Shown one piece after another: positions 8,327-17,760 of a DNA stretch of 64,000 bases; positions within the stretch are counted from its first letter, which is position 1, and the number at the start of each line of letters is the position of its first letter. The notes under the pieces are model-generated. The model made no database searches. It was given only the letters and a program-made list of their open reading frames with translations, and was not told the DNA's origin. The translations under genes and the position numbers were made by a program. The stretch is from Bacteroidaceae bacterium (GTDB lineage Bacteria; Bacteroidota; Bacteroidia; Bacteroidales; Bacteroidaceae): contig JAEEZS010000072.1 in assembly GCA_016291905.1 (NCBI GenBank), positions 62,001 through 126,000 on the forward strand, written 5' to 3'.

Positions 8327-10053
8327 GTATCATCAACATCATACGCCATAAATATGCCACCTCCGAGCAAGGCGCAAAGGATCTGGTGAAATCCTGTTTC
8401 GCCTGTGCGGCAATGGACATCGCCCTTATGCTGCCCGTTGGCCTATTGTTCTTTCTGGTGAAGGACTTGATGGAAGGCGCATCGCTCAATGTCTGGGGAT
8501 ACGTCTGGAAAATTGTCGCCTGTCTGCTGGCCATCGCCACGATGGAGTACGTTAAGTACAACAAGCAGTTCACTACCGTCTATCTGGAAAGCGGTCGCCG
8601 CAGGATATCGCTGGCCGAGAAGCTGCGCCGTCTGCCGCTGTCCTACTTCGGCAAGAAAGACCTCGCCGACCTCACCAGCACCATCATGGCCGATGCCGCT
8701 ACCATTGAAACGGGCACTTCCCACTGGGTGCCGGAACTTATTGGCTCCATGATTTCCACCACGATTATCGGCATCAGCCTCTTCTTCTTTGACTGGCGGA
8801 TGGCTATTGCCGCCGTCTGGGTGATTCCGATAGCCATCTCCATCGTCTTATTCTCGGCCAAATTCCAGAACCGCTACAACCGCCGCAACGTGCAGGCAAA
8901 GGTGGATCTGGCCGACCATATACAGGAGGGCTTAGAGGCTTTTAAGGACATTCGGGCGAACGAGGCCGAAGAGACATACCTGAATGATCTTTGGCCAAGG
9001 ATTGACCTCGTGGAAAAAAGGGCCTCCGAGGCTGAACTTGGCGTGGCCTACTTTGTCGTCAGCGGACAGATGGTTCTGAAATTGGGAATCGCGACGGTTG
9101 CCCTCGCTGGTACCTGGCTCCTTTCCCAAGGCAGTCTCTCCGTGCTGACCTTCTTTATGTTCCTGCTGGTGGCATCCCGTCTCTACGACCCCATGTCCGG
9201 CTCGCTGATCAATTTGGGTGCAGCCGTCTCGATGGGCGTCCAGTGTGAACGAATGGACGAGATTTTGAACCATGAAGAACAAAGAGGAACCGAAACACTC
9301 ACAAACAAGGGCTATGACGTGGAATTCAAGGATGTCCATTTCGCCTACGACACATCGGAAACGGTGCTGAACGGAGTGTCATTTACGGCTCGTCAGGGAG
9401 AGGTGACGGCACTCATCGGCCCTTCCGGCTCTGGCAAAACCACTGTGTCCCGCCTGGCTTCCCGCTTCTGGGACATCCCCTCGGGCACCATCACTGTGGG
9501 TGGGATGGACATCTCCAAGATTGACCCAGAGACGCTGTTGAGCCTCTATTCCATCGTGTTCCAAGATGTCACGCTCTTCAACAACACCGTGCTGGAGAAC
9601 ATCCGTATCGGCCGCAAGGATTCCACCGACGAGGAGGTTATTGCCGCCGCGCGACTGGCACACGTGGATGTCTTTGCCGAGCAGCTGCCCGACGGTTGGA
9701 ACAGCCTTATCGGCGAAAACGGCAGCGAACTTTCCGGAGGGGAACGCCAGCGTATCTCCATCGCCCGCGCCTTCCTGAAAGACGCCCCTATCATCCTGCT
9801 CGACGAAGCCACCGCCTCGCTCGACGTGGAGAACGAGACCTTCATCCAAGAGTCGCTTTCCCGTTTGGTCAAGGACAAGACTGTCATCATCATCGCCCAT
9901 AGGATGCGTACCGTGGCCGGTGCCGACAAAATCGTCATCCTCAAGGATGGCAAGGTCGAAGAGTGCGGCTCACCCGCCGAACTTACCGCCTCTGGCGGCT
10001 TCTACAAGCGGATGCAGGACCTCCAGAGCAACGCACTTGAGTGGAACATTTAG
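8323..10053 (+). CDS. ABC transporter, fused permease and ATPase (half 2)
   Basis: Start chosen at 8323, where ATGA overlaps the upstream stop; an in-frame ATG at 8311 is possible. About 576 residues: a six-helix exporter domain, then an ATPase with Walker A GPSGSGKTT, Q-loop VFQDV, signature ELSGGERQR, Walker B IILLDEAT, D-loop ASLD and switch AHRMR. Its ATPase motifs are more canonical than those of its partner, whose D-loop deviates, which fits an asymmetric heterodimer. Confidence 0.88.
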   Translation: MSIINIIRHKYATSEQGAKDLVKSCFACAAMDIALMLPVGLLFFLVKDLMEGASLNVWGYVWKIVACLLAIATMEYVKYNKQFTTVYLESGRRRISLAEKLRRLPLSYFGKKDLADLTSTIMADAATIETGTSHWVPELIGSMISTTIIGISLFFFDWRMAIAAVWVIPIAISIVLFSAKFQNRYNRRNVQAKVDLADHIQEGLEAFKDIRANEAEETYLNDLWPRIDLVEKRASEAELGVAYFVVSGQMVLKLGIATVALAGTWLLSQGSLSVLTFFMFLLVASRLYDPMSGSLINLGAAVSMGVQCERMDEILNHEEQRGTETLTNKGYDVEFKDVHFAYDTSETVLNGVSFTARQGEVTALIGPSGSGKTTVSRLASRFWDIPSGTITVGGMDISKIDPETLLSLYSIVFQDVTLFNNTVLENIRIGRKDSTDEEVIAAARLAHVDVFAEQLPDGWNSLIGENGSELSGGERQRISIARAFLKDAPIILLDEATASLDVENETFIQESLSRLVKDKTVIIIAHRMRTVAGADKIVILKDGKVEECGSPAELTASGGFYKRMQDLQSNALEWNI

Positions 10054-10094
10054 TTATGATAATATTCTTTTTATAACAAATAATATTCAACACA

Positions 10095-10643
10095 ATGAAA
10101 ACAGCATTAAAAGTCATTCTTATGGCCTTCGCTTATTTGGTTATGTTTATTTTGGGTGCCGCCAGTGGTGCGATTCACCCTATGTGCTATGCCTACATCG
10201 GTGCAGTACTGCCGATCGTCTCCGCATTTATCTACCTTTACACAACGACCCTCATCCGTGGTTTCGGTGCAACAACAGCTCTTAACGGGTTCATCTTTGC
10301 CCTTTTTTTGATTGCAGGCGAAGCGGATCAGGCTTTTATCATCGGCATGATTGTTTTGACGGCACTATCTGAAATTATCCGTTTCCTCTTCAAATATGGC
10401 ACGAAGAAAAGTGTCCGCTGGAGTTTCGTGCCCTTTGCCTTCTCGTTCTTCGCATATACGATCCATTGGTGGACCGATACGGAAAACTCGCTTGCGGCTG
10501 CCATAGAGGAAATGCCAACAGGCTATGACGAACTGATGAAGCCGGTGATTGACAACGTTCCTATGCTGATTGTCGTCTTGCTACTGACAATCCCCATTTC
10601 TATTCTCGCTATGCGTCTTGCAGAGCGTGCGTTGAAAAAATAG
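10095..10643 (+). CDS. MptD-like ECF transporter S component
   Basis: 182 residues, almost all hydrophobic, with five or six predicted helices. The start (MKTALKVILMAFAYLVMFILGAASG) and the motif TTALNGFIFALF recall the MptD/Trep_Strep putative S-component family. No ECF T component or cytoplasmic ECF ATPase pair lies in the operon, so if it is an S component it must use a module encoded elsewhere or work with the ABC pair. It ends 6 nt before the convergent der stop, with no obvious terminator hairpin between. Confidence 0.65.
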   Translation: MKTALKVILMAFAYLVMFILGAASGAIHPMCYAYIGAVLPIVSAFIYLYTTTLIRGFGATTALNGFIFALFLIAGEADQAFIIGMIVLTALSEIIRFLFKYGTKKSVRWSFVPFAFSFFAYTIHWWTDTENSLAAAIEEMPTGYDELMKPVIDNVPMLIVVLLLTIPISILAMRLAERALKK

Positions 10644-10649
10644 ACCGAC

Positions 10650-11963
10650 CTACTTCTGGCGGATGAAGATGTTGATGGGGGTGCCGGAGAAGTCCCAGCG
10701 GGCGCGGATCTGGTTCTCAAGGAAACGGCGGTAGGGCTCCTTGACGTACTGCGGCAGGTTGGCGAAGAACACGAACGAGGGAATGCGCGTGTCGGGTAGC
10801 TGGGTGCAGTACTTTATCTTGATGTATTTGCCCTTGTTCGAGGGGGGCGGCGTGGCCTCGATGACGGAGAGCATCTCCTCGTTGAGCCGTGCCGTGGGGA
10901 TGCGCTGGCTGCGATGCTGATAGACCTCCTTGGCGCTCTCCAGCACACGGAAGATGCGCTGCTTGGTGAGGGCGGAGGCAAAGATGACGGGGAAGTCGGT
11001 GAAGGGGGCGAAGCGCTGGCGGATGGTGTCCTCCATGTACTTCATGGCCTTCGTGCTCTTGTCGACAGCGATGTCCCACTTGTTGACGACGACCACAAGG
11101 CCCTTCTGGTTTTTGTTGATGAGGGAGAAGATGTTGAGGTCCTGCCCTTCGATGCCGCGCGTGGCGTCGAGGAGGAGGATGCAGACGTCGGCATTCTCGA
11201 TGGCGCGGATGGAGCGCATGACGGAGTAGAACTCAAGGTCTTCGCTGACCTTGTTTTTCTTGCGGATGCCGGCGGTATCGACAAGGTAGAAGTCGAAGCC
11301 GAACTTGTCGTAGCGGGTGTAGATGCTGTCGCGCGTGGTGCCGGCAATGTCGGTGACGATGTGGCGCTCCTCGCCGATGAAGGCGTTGACGATGGAGCTC
11401 TTGCCGACGTTGGGACGGCCGACGACGGCAAAGCGGGGGATGTCGTCCTCAATGTCGGCGTTAGGCTTCTCGGGGAACTTGCTGACGATGAGGTCGAGCA
11501 GATCGCCCGTGCCGTAGCCGTTGGCAGCGGAGATGCAGAAGGGGTCGCCCAAGCCGAGGGCATAGAACTCGGCAGCGTCGTACTGCTGCTCGGTGCTGTC
11601 GGTCTTGTTGGCTGCGAGGATGACGGGGGTCTTGCTGCGACGCAGGATGTTAGCCACCTGCTCGTCGAGGTCGGTGATGCCGTTCTTGACATCCACCAGG
11701 AAGAGCACCACGTCGGCTTCCTCGACAGCGATGAGCACCTGCTTGCGGATTTCCTCCTCGAAGATGTCGTCGGAGTTAACCACCCAGCCGCCGGTATCGA
11801 CGACGGAAAACTCGCGTCCGCACCATTCGCACTTGCCGTACTGGCGGTCGCGGGTGGTGCCCGCTTCCTCGGCCACAATGGCATGACGTGTTTCCGTCAG
11901 CCTGTTAAAAAGGGTCGATTTGCCCACGTTGGGCCGCCCAACTATCGCTAATACGTTTCCCAT
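10650..11963 (-). CDS. der: Ribosome-assembly GTPase Der (EngA)
   Basis: 437 residues, the usual Der length. It has two tandem GTPase domains, the first with GRPNVGKST (about residue 8), DTGGW and NKTD, the second with GRPNVGKSS (about 181), DTAGI and NKWD, then a C-terminal KH-like domain. Der is an essential factor in 50S subunit maturation. It follows era by 29 nt on the same strand and probably shares the rpmF-era-der transcript. Confidence 0.97.
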   Translation of the reverse strand: MGNVLAIVGRPNVGKSTLFNRLTETRHAIVAEEAGTTRDRQYGKCEWCGREFSVVDTGGWVVNSDDIFEEEIRKQVLIAVEEADVVLFLVDVKNGITDLDEQVANILRRSKTPVILAANKTDSTEQQYDAAEFYALGLGDPFCISAANGYGTGDLLDLIVSKFPEKPNADIEDDIPRFAVVGRPNVGKSSIVNAFIGEERHIVTDIAGTTRDSIYTRYDKFGFDFYLVDTAGIRKKNKVSEDLEFYSVMRSIRAIENADVCILLLDATRGIEGQDLNIFSLINKNQKGLVVVVNKWDIAVDKSTKAMKYMEDTIRQRFAPFTDFPVIFASALTKQRIFRVLESAKEVYQHRSQRIPTARLNEEMLSVIEATPPPSNKGKYIKIKYCTQLPDTRIPSFVFFANLPQYVKEPYRRFLENQIRARWDFSGTPINIFIRQK

Positions 11964-11992
11964 AATTCAGAAACTTCGTTTGTAGAACACTA

Positions 11993-12877
11993 CTAATCAC
12001 TCAAATCGTAACCGAAGGTCTTGAGTTCTTTCGTGGAATTGCGCCAGTCCTTGTCCACCTTGACGAAGACTTCGAGGTAGATGCTCTTGCCAAAGAATTG
12101 CTCCAACGACTTGCGGGCTTCGGTGGAGACCTTCTTCAATGCCTTGCCCTGCGCGCCGATGATGATGCCCTTCTGCGACTCACGCTCCACGTAGATGACG
12201 GCGTTGATGTGGATGTTCTTGGGGGTTTCCTTGAACTGTTCCACGCTGACTTCCACGGAATAGGGTATCTCCTTGTCGTAATAGAGCAGGATTTTCTCGC
12301 GGATAATCTCCGTGACGAAGAAACGCGCGGGCTTGTCGGTGAGCTGGTCCTTGCCAAAGTAGGGCGGGCTATCGGGCAGCAGCTCCTTGATGCGCCGCAG
12401 CACGGCATCGACGTTGAAACGATTCGTCACCGAAAGGGGGATAATCTCTGCGTTGGGCAGCAGCTCGTGCCACTGCTGCACCAGCGCCTCAAGGTCCTTC
12501 TGGTTGCTGAGGTCTATTTTATTAATAAGGAGTAGCACAGGGCAGCGCATCTTCTGCACCTTGCTGAGAAAGTCGATGTTCTTGTCGGGTTTCTCAATGA
12601 CGTCCGTCATGTAGAGCAGCACGTCGGCATCCTGCAGGGCCGATTCAGAGAATTGCAGCATGGACTCCTGCAGCTTGTAGTTAGGCTTCAGCACGCCTGG
12701 GGTGTCGCTGAAGACTATCTGCATCTCGTCTGTATTGACGATGCCCATGATGCGGTGGCGCGTGGTCTGCGCCTTGAAGGTGGCAATGGAGATGCGCTCG
12801 CCCACCAGTTGGTTCATGAGCGACGACTTCCCCACGTTAGGGTTTCCGACGATATTTACAAATCCTGCCTTGTGCAT
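11993..12877 (-). CDS. era: GTPase Era
   Basis: 294 residues with an N-terminal GTPase domain (G1 GNPNVGKSS, G3 DTPG, G4 NKID) and a C-terminal KH domain with IIGAQGKALKKVSTEAR. Era binds the 3' end of 16S rRNA and helps 30S assembly. The start is the ATG at 12877. In many Bacteroidetes fabH lies between rpmF and era; here the 131-nt gap holds only a long hairpin of AT-rich repeats. Confidence 0.97.
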   Translation of the reverse strand: MHKAGFVNIVGNPNVGKSSLMNQLVGERISIATFKAQTTRHRIMGIVNTDEMQIVFSDTPGVLKPNYKLQESMLQFSESALQDADVLLYMTDVIEKPDKNIDFLSKVQKMRCPVLLLINKIDLSNQKDLEALVQQWHELLPNAEIIPLSVTNRFNVDAVLRRIKELLPDSPPYFGKDQLTDKPARFFVTEIIREKILLYYDKEIPYSVEVSVEQFKETPKNIHINAVIYVERESQKGIIIGAQGKALKKVSTEARKSLEQFFGKSIYLEVFVKVDKDWRNSTKELKTFGYDLSD

Positions 12878-12890
12878 TGTAGCTTACATT

Positions 12891-12990
12891 AAATTAGGAA
12901 TTAAAAATTAGGAATTAGGAATTCTATTCTCCTTTGGACGGGATGCCATGCGCAGCCCATTCCTAATTTCTAATTCCTAATTCCTAATTT
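12891..12990. repeat. 32-bp-stem hairpin built of TTAGGAAT repeats
   Basis: The left arm 12891-12922 and right arm 12959-12990 are reverse complements at 29 of 32 positions. Both arms are made of tandem AATTAGGAAT-type words. The 36-nt loop is unique and GC-rich. The hairpin fills the era-rpmF gap. Confidence 0.85.
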
Positions 12991-13008
12991 ACAAAAGCGC
13001 AGCGTAGG

Positions 13009-13194
13009 TTATACGGCTGCTTCTTTCTCGATTGCCAGCTTGCCACGGTAGTAGCCGCAAGCGCCGCAAACGGTGTGGAACACATGCCATTCGCCGCAGT
13101 TGGGGCAGATGGCGAGCGTGGGAGCAACAGCCACGTCGTGGGTACGACGCTTGGCAGTTCTCGTCTTTGATTGTCTTCTTTTTGGATGTGCCAT
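13009..13194 (-). CDS. rpmF: Ribosomal protein bL32
   Basis: 61 residues beginning MAHPKRRQSKTRTAKRRTHD, the bL32 signature. It has a zinc-ribbon pattern CPNCGEWHVFHTVCGACGYYRG with four cysteines, so it is the zinc-binding C+ form. It lies 13 nt downstream of the DUF177 gene, as is usual. Confidence 0.97.
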   Translation of the reverse strand: MAHPKRRQSKTRTAKRRTHDVAVAPTLAICPNCGEWHVFHTVCGACGYYRGKLAIEKEAAV

Positions 13195-13207
13195 TTTACA
13201 TTTATTT

Positions 13208-13744
13208 TTAGTTATCCATTATGTCCTTCAAAGCGTCCCAGCGAGGGTCGATTTCAACCGTACCGTTCTCGTCGGCCGATTCATCATCGTCCTCGCGGGG
13301 CGTGTGCTTGCGCAGTTTGTCCATCATCTCGCGATTACATTTGCCTGGAGCATGGACGTGCTTCAAGGGGATGGCCAAGGCTACGAACTCGTAAATGTAC
13401 CACGCCACGTTGATGTATCCGTCCCGTTCAGGGACAATCACCGTGTCGCCATCCTCGCCGAAATCGTCACCCAGCTTCACGGAGAGTGAGCCGGTGGTGG
13501 CGATGGGCTGCTCCATCTCGTCAAGACAACGGTCGCAATTGACGATGACGTATCCGTTGATGTCGAAGTCAAGCAGGAAGGTGCCCGTCTTTTTGGTGAC
13601 GATGACCTTCACTTGAGCCTTGCCTTTCTGCACCTCGGGAGCGTCAATCAGGGCAAAGAAGTTATTATCAATATCCATCTCAAGAGTGGCTGTGGATGCA
13701 GTCATTCCTCTCAATTCGACCTTGAATTTATCAAATTTGCCCAT
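13208..13744 (-). CDS. DUF177 (YceD-like) protein
   Basis: 178 residues from ATG 13744 (MGKFDKFKVELRGM); an ATG four codons earlier is less likely. It has the YceD/DUF177 core with CDRCLDEMEQP, then GDDFGEDGDTVIVPERDGYINVAWYIYEFVALAIPLKHVH and a C-terminal WDALKDI motif. YceD is linked to 23S rRNA accumulation, and its coupling to rpmF is one of the most conserved bacterial gene pairs. The -7 box is at 13775. Confidence 0.93.
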   Translation of the reverse strand: MGKFDKFKVELRGMTASTATLEMDIDNNFFALIDAPEVQKGKAQVKVIVTKKTGTFLLDFDINGYVIVNCDRCLDEMEQPIATTGSLSVKLGDDFGEDGDTVIVPERDGYINVAWYIYEFVALAIPLKHVHAPGKCNREMMDKLRKHTPREDDDESADENGTVEIDPRWDALKDIMDN

Positions 13745-13774
13745 ACTATTTTGCACAAGACGCTAAAATCGGCT

Positions 13775-13782
13775 GCAAAATT
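13775..13782 (-). promoter_or_regulatory. Promoter -7 box of DUF177-rpmF-era-der
   Basis: The minus strand reads TAATTTTG, matching TAnnTTTG, 30 nt before ATG 13744. It lies just downstream of the histidine kinase gene. Confidence 0.5.
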
Positions 13783-13844
13783 ACAACAAACCAAACGAAA
13801 AAACAAATATATTTCCGTTTTTCTGAAAATAACCCTCAGAAAAG

Positions 13845-14993
13845 CTATTTCTTCAGCTCGATGCGGAAGGTGGTGCCGGCACCTGGCTCGGAACGACGGA
13901 CATAGATGCGCCCGTTATGGTATTCCTCAATGATGCGTTTGGCCAGCGACAGGCCAAGTCCCCAACCACGCTTCTTGGTGGTGAAGCCAGGAGAGAAGAC
14001 ATTCTTCCAATGGCTCTTGGGTATGCCCTTGCCGGTGTCGGTGATGTCGATACAGATTTTGTCGCCTGCTGGCAGGATGTCGGCAGTAATGCTGCCCGCG
14101 CCGTCCATAGCGTCAACGGCGTTCTTAAACAAGTTCTCCACCACCCACTCGAAGAGGGGGCTGTTCATGGGCACTTCAATCGGATGGTCGGTGTAGTGGC
14201 AGATGATGGAGACGCGGTCGGAGGTGCGATGCCCAATATACTCCGCCACACGACGAAGCGAGGCATTCACGTCCTCAGGCGTAAGCTCAGGCGCCGAACC
14301 AATCTTGGAGAATCGCTCGGCTATCCGCTCCAATCGGTGGACATCTTTACCCATTTCGGGTATGAGTGTATCGTCAGGGTAGTTTTGTCCGAGGATTTCT
14401 GTCCACGCCATGAGGCTCGAAATGGGTGTACCCAGCTGATGAGCTGTCTCCTTCGAAAGGCCAACCCATACCCTATCCTGCTCGCCACGCTTCATGCTCA
14501 GCAGGGCAAACAGGGCAACCAGCACGAACACCACAAAAACGCTGAACTGGATATACGGATAGGCGCCCAGCAGCTTCAGCAACGTGGAATCGTCGTAGCA
14601 GACATCGTACCACGTGTTGGCCTCGGGCATATCCATGCGGATGATATGGTCGGCGTCGCGCATACGAGCAGCACGGCGCATGAGGCAACCCAGCGTGTCA
14701 GCACCATGTATGGACACGTTGACGTAGCTCTCGATGGCGCCCTTGTCGTCCAGCACAATGACGGGGATGGTATTGTTGCCCTTGATGACGGTGAGCACAA
14801 GGTTGAGGTCGGTATCTTCATCGGCATTGTTGAAGGTGCGCATGGCTTCTGTCCACACCTCCATGCGGCGTTCCTCCTCCTTGGAAAGTTCACGAACCAA
14901 ATAGTTGGAAAACACCAATGACGCCACGCCAATCAGCACGGCCACGACAATCAGTGTTATCTTTACGGTCTTTGTCCTATTGATCCATTCCAC
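13845..14993 (-). CDS. Membrane sensor histidine kinase (orphan)
   Basis: 382 residues: a membrane helix at about 10-30, a periplasmic domain of about 130 residues, a second helix at about 163-185, then the kinase core. The H-box is LSKETAHQLGTPISSL, the N-box NLFKNAVDAM, and the ATP lid DTGKGIP…FTTKKRGWGLGLSL, so it looks active. No receiver-domain protein lies nearby; the XRE gene 69 nt upstream is the only regulator in reach. The periplasmic domain is not recognised. Confidence 0.9.
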   Translation of the reverse strand: MEWINRTKTVKITLIVVAVLIGVASLVFSNYLVRELSKEEERRMEVWTEAMRTFNNADEDTDLNLVLTVIKGNNTIPVIVLDDKGAIESYVNVSIHGADTLGCLMRRAARMRDADHIIRMDMPEANTWYDVCYDDSTLLKLLGAYPYIQFSVFVVFVLVALFALLSMKRGEQDRVWVGLSKETAHQLGTPISSLMAWTEILGQNYPDDTLIPEMGKDVHRLERIAERFSKIGSAPELTPEDVNASLRRVAEYIGHRTSDRVSIICHYTDHPIEVPMNSPLFEWVVENLFKNAVDAMDGAGSITADILPAGDKICIDITDTGKGIPKSHWKNVFSPGFTTKKRGWGLGLSLAKRIIEEYHNGRIYVRRSEPGAGTTFRIELKK

Positions 14994-15062
14994 AAGGCAT
15001 ACGATATTTTGTCCTCTTCTAATAACGTGAAAAAGACAAAAATCGTATATCGGCGAGGAAGT

Positions 15063-15464
15063 TTATTCCTCGGGCGAAGTGATGGTGAAGGAGTAGCCGT
15101 TGCGTTCCATCGTGATGTCAACAACGGTATCCTTCCGCAGTTCGGGCACAAAGTCGAAGCCCATCTGGTAGAGGATGGCAAGGAAGCGCCCGACGGAGGG
15201 TTGCACGGCTCCACTCTCTACGCGCGAAATGTAGTTGGGAGCAGCACCGATGCTCTTTGACAGCTTAGCCTGATTAATATTAAGGCTTTTGCGCATGATG
15301 CGGATGAAGGAGCTTGCCACCGAAGCAAAGGCTTCATCATCGTGACCGTTAGCTAATTCTTCACTTTCAATACGCTGCATGTTGTAGCGAAGGAGCGTAT
15401 TGAACTGCTCGCGCTGGAGCTGGTCGTCCACAGCGAAGGGACGTTTACCGATTTTTTCTTTCAT
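15063..15464 (-). CDS. XRE-family HTH transcriptional regulator
   Basis: 133 residues. An N-terminal helical region (1-45) precedes an HTH_3 domain at about 50-110 (RKSLNINQAKLSKSIGAAPNYISRVESGAVQPSVGRFLAILYQMGF). The short beta-like tail ends ITSPEE. No catalytic or ligand domain is visible. It lies upstream of the histidine kinase on the same strand and downstream of the GH27 gene; its targets are unknown. Confidence 0.85.
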   Translation of the reverse strand: MKEKIGKRPFAVDDQLQREQFNTLLRYNMQRIESEELANGHDDEAFASVASSFIRIMRKSLNINQAKLSKSIGAAPNYISRVESGAVQPSVGRFLAILYQMGFDFVPELRKDTVVDITMERNGYSFTITSPEE

Positions 15465-15519
15465 AATTTCAATGGATAAAAAGGTTTTTTATTGGGATAA
15501 AAAGGTTTGCAGACTTAAT

Positions 15520-17166
15520 TCATCGCTTCTTGACAAGCGTTATGCAGTCAATATCGGGAGCATAAGCCGAGGCGTTGGAGAAAGAGATTACGTTGTTTCC
15601 CTTCTGCAAGGTGATGGGGAGGGTGATGCTAGCCGATGTGGTCCAGCTGCCAGAATTCACCGTGGGCGTATCGACCTCCTCATCGTTGACACTGATGGTC
15701 ATGGAGCGGTTTTCATTGGAGATGTAGCGGACGACAAGGTCGTACTTACCACCATGGAAACTATAAACATCGCGGAACTGGAGGCTGTTCTCGGGGCTGG
15801 CACCCACGTAGCAGGCTGCAATGCCACCGCTCCATGCATCGTTGTGGCGATAGATGCCGCTCTTGGCCACCTGATTGTTGACAAGCTCCTGATAGGTGGG
15901 GAAGTAGGCCGTCTCAGCCTCGTATTGGGTACGCTCGGTGCGCTCGGCAGCCTCAAGCAGATAGATGCGTGTGCCGTGCTGGGGAACGTCAACCGTCATA
16001 CTGCCGCGGCACTCTGCCAGATTGGCATGCTCAAAAAGGTCGCGCACCTTGATGTTTCCTGCCAAATCCACATCGCTAAAGGTGAGTTCGAACTGTTTAT
16101 CGGCATCAGTGGGGTTGTAGATGGCTACGGCACGCTTGTGTCCGTAGGCTTTCTCCACATCCTTCACCAAGAGCCAACAGCCGTTGTCCTTCTTCACCAC
16201 GTAGGCTTGCTGGCAAACGGGGTCCTGGTTAAGGGCAATGAGTTCCTTGTTGCACATCAGTTCCATAGCCTCGGGAGCGATATTACGCATGTCGCAGCCG
16301 ATGAGCAGAGGCGAGTTCATGATGCACCAAAGGCCGAAGTGCGTCTTATCCTCCTCCACGGAGAGCCCGCGTCCCACTTCCAGCATGTCCATGTCGTTGT
16401 AATGTCCGGGGGAGGCATAGGCACTTAGGTAGAGGTTTTCGGCAATGATACCACGTACGGAGCCCCAGTTACACCAAATGTCGCCCGTGGTTCGCCACGA
16501 GCCGCTGACATCCTTAGCCCAGGTGCCGGGGAAAGCCCAGCGGCAGATATTCAGGCGAAGGTCGTCACGCCCGGCCTTTTGTGCTGCCTGGTTCATGGCC
16601 TCGCTGATCTCGGTATAGCGCTGGCGCTCATTCTGGATATAACCCAGCCCCTGCAAACGTGAACCGCCGCAGTAGTCGATTTTGATGAAGTCGAAGCCGC
16701 AATCCACAAACCAGTAGTCCATGTCCTGCTGGTCGTGTTCCCAGATGCCGGAGCCGACGCCCCATTTGTCGCCCCACTCGGCACCCTGGCCAGAGGCACA
16801 AGTGTTGTCGCCGGCATCGGTGTAGATGCCGGCTTTGAGGCCAAGGCCATGGATATAGTCCACCAAGGGACGCAGGCCGTTAGGGAACTTCTCGGGATGA
16901 AGCAGCAGATGGCCGTCCACGCTGTCGCGGCCTCCGAAGTAGCCATCATCGATGTTGATGTACTGGTAGCCGGCGTCCTTGAGTCCGCTGTTGGCCATGG
17001 CATCGGCTTGCTCGCGGATGAGCTGTTCGTTGATGTTGATGCCATAGGTATTCCACGAGCTCCAGCCCATGGTGGGAGCAAGGTTCTTGTCCTGCTCCTT
17101 CGCGGGTCGGGCACAGGAAGCGAGGAGAAGCAGACAGGCTGATAAAGGAATTAGTATTTTTTTCAT
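15520..17166 (-). CDS. GH27 alpha-galactosidase-like lipoprotein with C-terminal CBM
   Basis: 548 residues. A lipoprotein signal (LLLLASC) is followed by a GH27 TIM barrel: PTMGWSSWNTYG, NIDDGYF, then FDFIKIDYCGG with the nucleophile Asp, and an acid/base region near SWRTTGDIWCNW. An antiparallel C-terminal domain and a CBM35/CBM6-like beta-sandwich (about 420-548, YEAE…) complete it. The family removes terminal alpha-galactose, or beta-arabinopyranose, from glycans. It is probably anchored to the envelope. Confidence 0.9.
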   Translation of the reverse strand: MKKILIPLSACLLLLASCARPAKEQDKNLAPTMGWSSWNTYGININEQLIREQADAMANSGLKDAGYQYINIDDGYFGGRDSVDGHLLLHPEKFPNGLRPLVDYIHGLGLKAGIYTDAGDNTCASGQGAEWGDKWGVGSGIWEHDQQDMDYWFVDCGFDFIKIDYCGGSRLQGLGYIQNERQRYTEISEAMNQAAQKAGRDDLRLNICRWAFPGTWAKDVSGSWRTTGDIWCNWGSVRGIIAENLYLSAYASPGHYNDMDMLEVGRGLSVEEDKTHFGLWCIMNSPLLIGCDMRNIAPEAMELMCNKELIALNQDPVCQQAYVVKKDNGCWLLVKDVEKAYGHKRAVAIYNPTDADKQFELTFSDVDLAGNIKVRDLFEHANLAECRGSMTVDVPQHGTRIYLLEAAERTERTQYEAETAYFPTYQELVNNQVAKSGIYRHNDAWSGGIAACYVGASPENSLQFRDVYSFHGGKYDLVVRYISNENRSMTISVNDEEVDTPTVNSGSWTTSASITLPITLQKGNNVISFSNASAYAPDIDCITLVKKR

Positions 17167-17178
17167 GATACGAGGGAA

Positions 17179-17739
17179 TTAATTGTCTGGAATAACGTCG
17201 ACGTAGGTTTTCTCCAGCGGGTCAGGGCCGTACTTGTTGGGACCAATGGTGCCACGCTGGCAGCACCATACGAGAAAGGTGATAGCTAACGCCAACAGCA
17301 GAATCGCCATAATGGACATGACAAAGGTCAAGGCAAAGGTTATCTTATCGTTGAATTGTTCCGAATGGTCGGCCATGGTGAAAAGAAGAAACATCGGCAC
17401 CATGCACAGCGCGGTCAGGAGATAGTAGACCACTATCCACCAACCGCTTTTGTTTCTGTCGTGCAGACGGCGTGTCAACACGGCCAGCGAAGGCAGCAGG
17501 AATACCAGTTCAATGACTATCATCACAATGGAAAGCGGTAGCTGGATGCTGGTAATGCTCTCGGCATTGAACTGCCCCTTGATGAGAAGCGGAATCATCA
17601 GCAGGCCCGCCACGAACGAAAACCCAATCTCAATAAGCAACAGAAGTAGCACAAACCACCAATACTCGGAGCGCATGGCACGTCCTTTAAACACCGCATA
17701 CTTGCGGAAACAGGTCTTAATAGATTCACCAAATGTCAT
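17179..17739 (-). CDS. DUF805 membrane protein
   Basis: 186 residues with the DUF805 pattern: KYAVFKGRAMRSEYWWF near the N-terminus, LTRRLHDRNKSGWW in the middle, and four hydrophobic helices ending before a CCQRGTIGPNKYGPDP tail. DUF805 proteins are inner-membrane proteins of unknown function. It ends 12 nt before the GH27 start, so the two may be cotranscribed. Confidence 0.9.
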   Translation of the reverse strand: MTFGESIKTCFRKYAVFKGRAMRSEYWWFVLLLLLIEIGFSFVAGLLMIPLLIKGQFNAESITSIQLPLSIVMIVIELVFLLPSLAVLTRRLHDRNKSGWWIVVYYLLTALCMVPMFLLFTMADHSEQFNDKITFALTFVMSIMAILLLALAITFLVWCCQRGTIGPNKYGPDPLEKTYVDVIPDN

Positions 17740-17760
17740 TGTTTTCCTATTTATGATTAA

